This document shows positions 47,232 through 56,279 of a stretch of DNA of 64,000 nucleotides, piece after piece. Origin of the DNA: Heterocephalus glaber. Taxonomy: Eukaryota > Chordata > Mammalia > Rodentia > Bathyergidae. The notes beneath the pieces were generated by a model that saw only the letters and a program-made list of their open reading frames with translations, did not search any database and had not been told where the DNA came from. The stretch is taken from positions 2,908,873 through 2,972,872 of the forward strand of contig NW_004624783.1 of the NCBI RefSeq assembly GCF_000247695.1, written 5' to 3'. Numbering within the stretch: position 1 is the first letter of the stretch; the number at the start of each line of letters is the position of its first letter. The translations under genes and the position numbers were made by a program.

Positions 47232-47590
47232 AAAAGAACCCACCGCTCCCAGGGCAGAGGTTAGCCAATCCCAGCACCCAGGAGGAGGCTCGCCTCTGTC
47301 TTTCCACCACTCCTAGGGCAGAGGAGGTGAGCCGCTCACACCCCCCACACACACCCTGTGGAAATGAGAAGACACATAAACAAACCTCAAAACCAGACTT
47401 CCAGATCACCTACAGTAACCAGAAAGGGAAATGAGACGGAACAATCTGATACTCAACCACCTGGACTCCCTGAACTGGCAACAAAAGAGGATCTGGAAAA
47501 AAATGAAATCAGAAATAATTTCTCAGATAAAAAGAAGTCTGAATCACAGAATTTAGAATTTAACCTACTGTCTTGAACCGCCAATGCTGT
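47232..47590 (+). pseudogene. L1 5' fragment: GC-rich 5' UTR and start of ORF1
   Basis: A locally GC-rich stretch (CGCTCCCAGGGCAGAGG, AGGAGGAGGCTCGCCTC) leads into an ATG at 47358 and a 72-codon frame rich in Lys, Glu, Asn and Gln (KEDLEKNEIRNNFSDKKK), which resembles the N-terminal region of L1 ORF1 proteins. If so, it is the 5' end of an L1 without its 3' part, which ordinary 5'-truncation does not give. I cannot exclude another origin. Confidence 0.5.
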
Positions 47591-47649
47591 TAAAATACTA
47601 TGCTGATCTAAACCAGGAAGAATCTAAGAACAAGTCCTATGCCCTACAC

Positions 47650-47730
47650 CAGTGGTGGTGAATCTATGGCACGTGTGCTGCAGCAGGCTGTTTGCTATCA
47701 TTGAAAACACCAAGAGGTTTGCCATCAATG
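47650..47730 (+). mobile_element. hAT MITE, 81 bp, with 8-bp target duplication
   Basis: Begins CAGTGGTGGTGAATCTATGG and ends GAGGTTTGCCATCAATG, imperfect inverted ends. CCCTACAC (47642-47649) and CCTTATAC (47731-47738) differ by two C/T changes, an 8-bp hAT-type duplication. Shares both ends and a central TTGAAAAC with the 27555-27628 copy. Confidence 0.8.
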
Positions 47731-48057
47731 CCTTATACTTTATTATCGTCTATGAACTATAGAAGTTGCTTAATCCCAATGTCATCAATAAAGTACTTTT
47801 TATATGGAAAGAAAATCATCCTGCTTTCAAAATATAAAGATATGTATTTAACATATAATGTATAACTCTTTAATTGTGTAAGAATTATATATTATAAAGA
47901 AAGCTTTCTGCAGCAAAGAATATACTGCTTCCTAAAACAGAAGAAATTATCCCAGAGGCGATACTTTTATTTTAATGTATGCTTTAAAAGGTTGTTCACA
48001 TCTGTTTATTTGTTTTTCTTAGAAAAATATTAGATACAACAGAAAAAATTGAATCAT

Positions 48058-48144
48058 GGGCCAGGGATTTGGCTCAGTGGTGCCACCTGCCGCACAAGCA
48101 CAAGGTCCCGAGTTCAATCCCCCATACCCAAAAAAAAAAAAAAA
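48058..48144 (+). repeat. ID-type SINE, young form
   Basis: GGGCCAGGGATTTGGCTCAG, GAGTTCAATCCCCCATACC and a pure A tail. GAATCAT repeats on both sides. Confidence 0.93.
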
Positions 48145-48249
48145 GAATCATTAAGAAAATTCTCTGGATGCCATATAAGTAGCCCAAAAGTTAATCCTTA
48201 ATTTTAGAAAAGTAACTTTTTGATTAAGTAAAATGGAACGTTTGAAATT

Positions 48250-48372
48250 TTCACTACAGAGGCTGAACAACTTAACAATTTAACAAGATCCTGTCTGAAA
48301 ATAAAAATATGAAAAGGTCTGGAAATGTAGTTCAGTAAGAAGGCCTAGGTTCAATACCCAGTACAACACAAT
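48250..48372 (+). repeat. Partial dimeric 7SL/ID SINE (B1-dID type)
   Basis: GAGGCTGAACAACTTAAC, AAGATCCTGTCTGAAAAT, then the ID half TCTGGAAATGTAGTTCAG and GGTTCAATACCCAGTAC. More decayed than 44213. Confidence 0.65.
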
Positions 48373-48399
48373 ACACACACAGGCGTGCAAACACACACA

Positions 48400-50555
48400 A
48401 TCTCTATATTATCATCCAAGCACAAATATAAAGAGAAAAATATAGTATTTGTTTTGATACCTTAATATCAATATAAAGCAAATGTAATTTTCACTTGAAA
48501 GTAATCATCAGTGTTCTGCAATACCCATTATCTCCAGGAATGTTTTACTACGGATCTTTCTACAATACAATATTCCACATAGAATCTGGTTAACCAATGA
48601 TATTAAAATCACTGAGCTTTACTGTAGCAAGAAGAAATGTATTTCTGCTTCCATATAAGATGATTTCTATAGCCTTGCTGTAGTATTTATAATTCACAGT
48701 GATTTTTATATTCTCACAGTCTACTACAGATTTTTCTTAGTGATTTATGGTAGGCTCTTTTAAAGTCTCGTTCATATTTATGGTTCATTCTCCACCCAGA
48801 AAAGGTAACAATCCTTTCTATGTATGTATGTCATGATAAACTTGCAGACTGACAAAGGGTGGACATAGGCAATCTTTACACAATAAAAAGATCGATGAAC
48901 AACTGGTGATGCAATTATAAGGCACTTTTCATATGGAAAAAAAATACAAATAGACCACAAAATGGAATCTCACATGACAGAATTTTAAGCAGGCTTATAT
49001 TTCAAATGTCTACATAGTGCTCATTTGTTCACAGTAAACACAAAGGTTAGTGGTTCACACATGTAACATTTTGTTGGCTATTCTGTCATCATTACTAAGA
49101 ACATGTTTCCACAGGGTACGTGTGTTAGACTGTCAGTTGCTGTCAACAAGCCATAATGGTGGAGAATCAAAACAACCTAGTCAAAAATAACTTTTATAGG
49201 GAAAGTTATTATCTAGGTTCGATGACCACTGGTGAATATAGACATAAGAGTTTCTGGACAGCACAGAGAGCTGAAGGTTGGTAGGGTATGATGATGGCAG
49301 AAGGTGTTGAGGGTATATGACCCTGGACCTTTTAGACAATTGGGCTGTGTCAGTGTTCTAATCTGGTTGCCAGCCCTCTCCTCAAACCCATTTACCACTT
49401 CTTATTACCCACACAAGACATTTCTCTGTATTTCCTGGATTCCAAGGTATAGGTTTTCTCACGTTTTAACATACCAAAAGACAGTTATCTTATGGCAGAT
49501 GTATCCATTGAAGGTAGTTTTTCTTTTCTTTTTTCCTCATCTTGCTACTTCTTAGTAACTTAAAACCATAGAAATGAGAATTTGTTAATACTGCTGCTAT
49601 AAGGACTATTTCTAATCTAAGCTTTGTTCCACTTCTCTTGTCTCTGCTTTTATTCATTGTTTTATCTTCAGTTGCTTTCTACAGTTCGTTCACAGAAACA
49701 TCTGGATTATTCAACAAATCACAATGAATCAGGCAAATTATCTGAGCCTCAGTTCTGCCTCAATGAATAGGACAAAAAGCTTTAAAAGTTAAAAGTAATA
49801 ACAAAAAGGTAACAGTAATGAGAACATAGTTAACATTACTGAACTGAAGTTCGGTCCTATAGATGGTTCAGAAGATAAATTTTAAGTTATTTTTCACTAC
49901 AATTAAATGTTTTCTTTAAAAAGGGCACCAGGTATATGTAATTATCCTGACATGCAGCTGTCTTTTCAATTCAGAATTATTGACCTTTTTCCATCCATCA
50001 GTAAGCTTTGAGCTGGGCAAGTCTACCCTATCAAAACACTGAAAAACAGCACCATGTCAGAGACATTATTAAAGAAACATCAGAATTGGAGATCCAATTC
50101 TTCATCTTCCTAGGAGAGCAGTTCAGTTATGGTCAGGAACCAGCTCTAAATAAAACCTTGTAACTCTTTATCTGATTCAAGGTGTTTAAATCATGTCTGA
50201 GGATGAAGAAGAGGAAACTATACAGAAGAAAGACTGAAAATTTTAAAATAGCGAATGAAAGGAAAAAATCATTCAAGAGTACAAGAAAATTTTCTTTCAT
50301 TAATAAATAAAATCTTAGTAATTACCTAAATATTTGCATTAGTCTGTTAACCATATATATTTAAATTTAAAGACTCATTTACAGCTAAAGAAAATAACAT
50401 TAAAAGATATTCCCTAAAATTACAAGTCAAGAGGCAATCTGCATGTAGAATTTAGATGAGCTAAAATGTTGAGATGGTATTTGTCAAGTAGTACCTCACA
50501 CAATTTTTCCCACGTTCCCATTAATATCTATGAATGGAAAAGACAAACAACTCAC
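48400..50555. other. Intron, nothing recognised
   Basis: No clear repeat family, exon or RNA gene seen. Two opposing frames near 49213-49555 have no support. Confidence 0.45.
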
Positions 50556-50583
50556 AATGCTGGCAATCTGGCCCACCACCTCA
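50556..50583 (-). CDS. 28-nt microexon of the minus-strand gene
   Basis: On the minus strand TATTTTTAAGCAGTGTTCTAG precedes and CAGCATT/GTGAGTTG follows a 28-nt exon. Its first base completes the codon left open by exon 54466-54654 (AG + T, Ser), the next nine codons read EVVGQIASI, and it ends exactly on a codon boundary, where the frame of exon 34607-34752 begins. The joined helix EVVGQIASI then MLLTEYLD is amphipathic, as in HEAT/ARM repeats. Short exons arise by chance, so the support is the double phase match and peptide quality. Confidence 0.55.
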
Positions 50584-51774
50584 CTAGAACACTGCTTAAA
50601 AATAGCACTTCAAATTAAACAATTTATTAGTAAACAGGAGAGGGATGACAATGGAGCTCTGACAAACAGAATCATCTTTCATAAAATATAATCTATAAAG
50701 ATAAATATTATCATGGGAAATAATTTGAACATTTTCTTATTCTCTCTATATTACTTAAGGCAAGTAATGAAGCAATTTGAGGATTCTATCTCAAGAAAAT
50801 AGATTTGCATTATATGAAAGCTAGGAACTAAGCTGGCAAGTGTACATGTGAAATTGATTTCTAAGGCTTAGGAAATAATTTAATTAACACCAAAATATTT
50901 CTATAGTAGGCTAAAAGACAATCCCCATTTCCACAGTCAGCAAACAACAGGTCCTGGTAGTTTTCCCATCATTTAAGAATAAGTAAACAAGAAGGAAAAT
51001 AAAAAAGGAAGGAAAACATAAATTTCAAGAAACGAGAAACAAAAAATTTTCAGTACATCCTGGCATTCTTAGTAGCATACAACACATTCCTCTTACCACA
51101 CTAAACGAAACCTTTAATGGCAAAATAGGTTGAAAGGTGAAGAAAGCCGCAGGATATGACTAAAAGGAACAAGGGAACGTTAAGAAGAACTACAAGAAAG
51201 CCACAGTAAAAGTATTATGTTAGTATTAACTGATATTCTATATAATAAGCAGTTAAAAAAAAACAAATTCAAGAAGTACTTTCAAATGTAGATTTGAAAA
51301 AAGCTAGGAACAAATGATGAACAGGAAGATTTGGGGAAGGGATTCAACCCAAGATGCACAGAAACACCATTTTTTAAATGAGATATTTGCACATGCATGC
51401 ATATATACACACTGAAATATATTTTCTTGCTTGCGAGGAAAAATGCCATCAAGAAGGAAACAAATGAGGTTAGCATATGCCGGCGGAGGGGTGGGGGGGC
51501 GGGGAGGATAACTCATCTAGACAAAATTTATTTGTAATACAACACCTTGCACCAAGAAAAAAGAAAATAAAGAACTTGTAAAAAGAACAAAAAACAGAAT
51601 AACTATACTTTCTGTAGCACTAAATGATAGAAAATTAAGAACAATGTCTATAGATTTTTAAAGAAAAAATGTGTGATAAAAAAATTTATTCTCACATTTA
51701 AGAGAGTTCAGAAATGATAACCTGAGAGAATTCAGAAAACAAAGAGTTCAAAGCCTGTGTCTTAGAGGGTAAAT

Positions 51775-52247
51775 TAGGTTTGCAGGACAGTGGTAACAAA
51801 TCACCACCTCTAGTGGGTTAAAATAAATTTAATTCTCTCTCATAGCTCTTGAGGCTGAAAATCCAAGTCAAGGTGTTGGCAGGGCAATGTTCTCTCTGAA
51901 GGCTTTAGGAAAGGATCCTGCCTTGACTCTTCCTCGCTTTTGGTGGCTGCCAGCAATCCTTAGCTTTCTGTGGCTTATAAAAGATTATCCTAATTTCTGT
52001 CTCCATTGTCACATGGCATTCTTCTCATGTGTCTCCTTCTCTGTAACCAAATTTCCATCTTCTTATAAGGGCAATAGTCATTAGTTCAGGGTTCACCTCA
52101 ATCCAGTATGACCCACTATAATCCAATATCATCTTAAACTGATTACATCTGCAAAGATCCTATTTCTAAATGAGGCCACATACATAAGTATTAAAGGTTA
52201 GGATGTGAACATTAACTTTTGGGATGACACAATTCCACTCACTATAA
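51775..52247 (-). mobile_element. MLT1-like MaLR LTR
   Basis: Plus-strand order is the complement of an MLT1-type LTR: TGGTAACAAATCACCACCTC, TCTCATAGCTCTTGAGGCTG, CAAGTCAAGGTGTTGGCAGG, CACATGGCATTCTTC, CTTCTTATAAGGGCAATAG, TTTCTAAATGAGGCCACA and GGGATGACACAATTCCACTC. The plus-strand frame at 51887 is part of it. Confidence 0.75.
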
Positions 52248-52880
52248 AACGGAAAAATACTTTTAAGATATGTTCTCGGCTCCCAAGGATGAGTAGAAAT
52301 TAGAATTTAAAGGATAAGGAAGTCATGCATGATATTAAAGATCAGTGTATTTTCCCAGGCCCAATGTTAGTAATCCACCTGGACTGCAGGGAGTGAGGCA
52401 CAATGTGTAATCCAAGGGCAAAGTGAGACCAGAAATGTTTTCCGAAGCTGTGCCTTTTCTGCTTTGCCCTTCATCTAAGGAACCACGTATGCTGACCTAC
52501 ACTCAAAATAGTAGTTGGACATTTAAGACAATAACAATGATATTCTACCATTTACTAAGAGTGGCTCAACTAATTTAAACATGTTTGTGACTCTATTCAA
52601 GTGGAAATACTAAATAAAAGTGCATTTTTCTCCCTAAATGAGCTATATAGAACAACGTAATAGCCTTTTATTTCTCTTTTTGCTCAGGAACTTAAGTATT
52701 TTTTCACAACTTTGAAACACACATTGAACAACCTAAATTGTTAGACTTTTTATAAGTTTTTAGCTCATCTAGGTTGTGACTATACCCATATTATGAATGC
52801 TTAAAATTAATTAGGATACAAATTGGATTTTTAAGAGATAGATAAATATATAACTAAAAGTTAAGGCTTATTCCTGGGAC

Positions 52881-52986
52881 TTTGGATGATTTTTTTTTTT
52901 GGCGGTACTAGGATCAAACTCGGGACCCTGAGCTTGTGAGCCAGGTGCGGCACCACTGAGCTAAATCCCCGGCCTCTGGATGATTT
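52881..52986 (-). repeat. ID-type SINE, young form, with target duplication
   Basis: T tail, GGCGGTACTAGGATCAAACT, CCACTGAGCTAAATCCCCGG. TTTGGATGATTT before and TCTGGATGATTT after. Confidence 0.94.
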
Positions 52987-53473
52987 CTAAGTTTCTATTT
53001 TGTGAATGTTCTTTATTTTTCCAAAAATTTCCGTAACATGCATGCAACTATATTTATAAACACAAAAAATGGCTTATTTAAATAAGCATGTACAATTTTA
53101 TATTCACAATATATTGACAATTATATGACTTTTAAGGAAGCAAAAATTTGGAAAAGTCCACCAAAATGTGAACAATGTAATCTCTAGGTGCTGGGAATAT
53201 GGAAAAGTTAAATTTTCTTTCTTATGCTTTTCTATATTTCCCAAATTTCTACAATAAATATGCCATATTCTTGCAATAGAAACAATATAAAAATAATATA
53301 AAAAGTGGTGAGTGGGGTGGACTTGCCCAGTAGACCTAAAGTAACATTTTATCAGTAAGATCTATCCTACTTGGGAAAAAGCAAACAGAAGTCTCTGCCT
53401 AAAACAATGTGTAATAAAAAAGGATCAACACTGATATTTTCATGCCTTAATATGCTTTTTTAAATGATATATT

Positions 53474-53557
53474 TGGGCTGCGGCTGTAGCTCAGTGGTAG
53501 AGTGCTTGCCTAGCATGCATGAGGCCCTGTGTTCAATCACCACTATCACAAAAAAAC
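53474..53557 (+). repeat. ID-type SINE, older form with intact tRNA boxes
   Basis: GGGCTGCGGCTGTAGCTCAG, then TGGTAGAGTGCTTGCCTAGC, ATGAGGCCCTGTGTTCAATC and an ATCACAAAAAAA end. This is the older GTAGAG...AGCATGC subfamily. Confidence 0.9.
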
Positions 53558-54168
53558 CTATCCATTTCAAAATAATTTATTTTCTAATCCATCCAGAGCA
53601 AAATACAAGAAGATATATGGAATGATGAAATGCTTTGTTGACTTGACCACAATCACTCAAAAATAAAACCATAAGATGCCAAAGCAAACTGAAAACCATT
53701 TTTCCTCTTTAGTATTTAACTCATGATTAAAAACCATCATTAATCCTACCAAAATGTTCCTGTGTCTTCAAGGGGCTAAATAAACTTGTATAAATGTAAC
53801 TGCAGCCTGGGGGGCAGGTGACAAATAAAGTGTCAAAAGTATGTTTAGAAATTGTGATTGAGGCTGACTCTAACTGCCAGACCTTGAAAATTATCACTTG
53901 ACAGTGAGTTACACTTTAGCCTCAAAATAGTTACCAATCAAGAATATTATCATTACATACATGAAAAAGTAGAGATAGTCCGTAGTTGTCTCAGTTCCTG
54001 TGGGGTTCAGAGATCTTCTCTATTGCCTCCAAAATTATATGTGAGGATAGGTCACATTATATGTGACATTTTTGTAAAACAAAACAAAAAAATACATAAT
54101 TTTTTAAAAAGCAAAGATGAACAAAACCCAAGCTCTAATTTTATGCTTGTTATCCAACAGACATAAAA

Positions 54169-54328
54169 TTATATTGCCCAATCACTAATAGTTTCTAAAA
54201 GCTTAATCTTAATTTCTGTACTTATTTCCTCAAGGTCTGGCAACAGTGTGCCAACTGGCCTTGGTCTGGTAACCATGCTCTTAGTAGCTCTGAATAATCC
54301 AGTCCAGTTGGAAGCCAGCACATTTTTA
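54169..54328 (-). CDS. Possible alternative last exon with in-frame stop
   Basis: Minus strand: CTACTAACTAG serves as acceptor only 137 nt after the donor of exon 54466-54654. Its first base completes the open codon (AG + T), then 52 codons run without a stop through FRATKSMVTRPRPVG and LLPDLEEISTEIKIKLLETI to a TAA at 54169-54171. The sequence looks protein-like and the phase fits, but no donor follows and no AATAAA is seen soon after. It could be an alternative C-terminus, a poison exon, or a chance frame. Confidence 0.35.
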
Positions 54329-54465
54329 CTAGTTAGTAGTGTGCAACATTCAGAAAAGACCAACTATATTTTATGGACAACCCTGCACTGATAGCACCAT
54401 CAAATAACCCAAGATAATTTTATACGAAAAAATGGAGGGAAAAAGACACATGCAAATAAGCATAC

Positions 54466-54654
54466 CTGTGAGTGCTAAAAACTTGACAGAGTTCCCTTAA
54501 ACAAGATAACTGTATTACTGAAGGGTTTGGGTTTGTAACTGTACTGGGCTGTAAAACCAAAGGGGTTGGTCCAGCTTCACTGGCCGCATGGACAGGCAAT
54601 GAGAATGTAGATGCCAGGGAAGAACTGAGTACTGTAATGACTTCCAACACACAA
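54466..54654 (-). CDS. Coding exon (189 nt) of an unidentified minus-strand gene
   Basis: Minus-strand acceptor CCCTTCCTCTCCAG and donor CACTCACAG/GTATGC enclose 189 nt: one base to finish a codon, 62 codons, two bases over. The peptide has a hydrophobic helix VLEVITVLSSSLAS, a Pro/Ser/Thr-rich loop with GPTPLVLQP and NPNPS, and a second helix QLSCLRELCQVFSTH. Helix, loop, helix with conserved-looking Leu/Val spacing fits a HEAT or armadillo repeat, so the protein may be a large solenoid scaffold (inference). The exon before it must leave two bases over; exon 59606-59672 leaves none, so one exon is missing between them. Confidence 0.8.
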
Positions 54655-54802
54655 CTGGAGAGGAAGGGAAACCATCATAAGTAAGAGAAAGGGCTCTTTT
54701 TTGAGAAATTTCCAGAAAGAAAAGAGAGGCTCTTCTTTCTTAGAAAGTATCCTGGTTGGCTGAATAATCTTTCAGAGTTAGAAAACACTGGGTAAATCAG
54801 CA

Positions 54803-55008
54803 TAGTTCAGGGCAGAAGCTCACAACTACCACTGCACTTGAGAATTACCTGGAGAATTTGTTTAGTTTTATTTTACTTTGTTTTAAAACATCATTTTCCA
54901 GGCGTCTAGGCCTTTGGGACAGGGCCTGAGCATGTATGTTTGCTTGCTTTGTTTGTTTTAAACTCCCCATGATGATTTTAATGTGCATACAAAGCTGAGA
55001 GCCACAGA
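54803..55008 (+). mobile_element. MER5-type hAT-Charlie fragment
   Basis: ACTTGAGAATTACCTGGAGA, a T-rich middle, GGGCCTGAGCATGTATGTTT and TTTTAATGTGCATACAAAGC with GAGAGCCACA near the end. Confidence 0.6.
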
Positions 55009-55077
55009 AGTAACAGAAAGGGCTATAGTATATAAAATTAAAGTCTTGGATTCTAAGATTGGCTCTAACAATTTTTA

Positions 55078-55215
55078 GTTGTGCGGCACTGCACAAGTCA
55101 CTTTGTATTCCAAAGCCTTCCCCCACACAACTGTAAAGAAAAGAATACAACATCTCCTTACTTCATAGGGGTTTTGAAACCTCAAATGTATGTTAACTGT
55201 GAAGCACTTTACACA
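55078..55215 (+). repeat. MIR
   Basis: AGTTGTGCGGCACTGCACAAG, GTCACTTTGTATTCCAAAG, then CAACTGTAAAGAAAAGAATAC and TGTGAAGCACTTTACACATG follow sense MIR. Confidence 0.6.
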
Positions 55216-55849
55216 TGTTCCAGCAATCCTTTGCCAATACAACACTTACTAAGAGAGATTCCAGGTGCTCTTAATAAATCTGAAAATCAGAATCCTATGA
55301 CTGCATATGGACACTTCAGTAGATTCTATAATGAGTTTAGAAAAACTTCAATCTGTCAGGATGTGAATGGAAAACTTTGAGAGGCGCTATCCTGTAGCCA
55401 TCAAATACATAGTATGAGTAATTTATCAATTAATACACATATGATCCACAAGCAATGAAAAATACAAACTCAAAATCATACTCATGCCCCCAGAGTTGTC
55501 TAATTGAAAAAACTCTGTTCTATTTAAAATAAGAATTTTAGAGTTGTTGAATTTTAGAATTGTAGGATTGCAGCACTTTCACTGGGTTGGGCCCTCAATA
55601 TGGTAATCAATCAATCAACAAGACTTTTATGTGCAACTAATCTATGTAAATAGATACGATTTAAAAGAATTCCCTAAAAAAAATGACTGTTAACATCTCA
55701 TGTGGTCCTGTGACTTTTTAAATGAAATCTATCTGCAAAGACCTCTCAATTTGTCAGCCCAGATCTCTTCTCTGAGCACTTAGGTCAGTATTTGATGTCA
55801 TGTCTCAGAGCCATCTCAAACTTAATATGGCCAAAACATACGCCTCTAT

Positions 55850-55966
55850 TCTCTTCTGACTCTCAACTTTAATGTGGCTTTCTCCTCATCATTCAGGACT
55901 CAACTCAAATGTCATCTCTTCAAAGAGGGTTTGCTGATTATCCTAGTTTAAAGAAGACACCTTCCA
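55850..55966 (+). repeat. L2 3' region, part 1
   Basis: CTCATCATTCAGGACTCAAC, TCAAATGTCATCTCTTCAAA and GAGGGTTTGCTGATTATCC are L2; the copy is split by the next SINE. Confidence 0.8.
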
Positions 55967-56065
55967 GGGCCGGGGATTTAGCTCAGTGGTTTCGCCACCT
56001 GCTGTGCAAGTTCAAGGATCCGAGTTCAATCCTCAGTACCAAAAAAAAAAAGAAGATAACTCCCA
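55951..56065 (+). repeat. ID-type SINE, young form, inserted in L2
   Basis: Element body 55967-56049: GGGCCGGGGATTTAGCTCAG, GAGTTCAATCCTCAGTACC, A tail. AAGAAGACACCTTCCA and AAGAAGATAACTCCCA flank it as a diverged 16-bp duplication. Its host L2 continues on the far side. Confidence 0.95.
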
Positions 56066-56270
56066 AACATACATACTCTATCATGTTGTTTATCTAATTT
56101 TATCTTTTTCACAGGAGGAAATTATGTATGAGTTCACTGTCTCCATCTCTCCACTAGGATGTAAGCTCCATGGACATAAAATATTATTAAGATGCTATCA
56201 TATTCCTCAGTGTGACCCAACACATAAAACATTGTCTCAAACAAGGTCAGCCCTCAATACAGCCTCCAAC
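56060..56270 (+). repeat. L2 3' region, part 2
   Basis: CACTAGGATGTAAGCTCCAT, TATTCCTCAGTGTGACCCAA and AGGTCAGCCCTCAATAC are the L2 terminus. Confidence 0.8.
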
Positions 56271-56279
56271 CAGCTAAGT

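Noticed and set aside
53474..53557. Possible tRNA gene (intact A and B boxes)
   Set aside because: Only the 5' tRNA-like part is present, with an A-rich tail and no acceptor stem: an ID SINE.
55081..55153. Possible minus-strand exon after a strong acceptor TTCTTTTCTTTACAG
   Set aside because: The sequence is a MIR copy and no donor follows.
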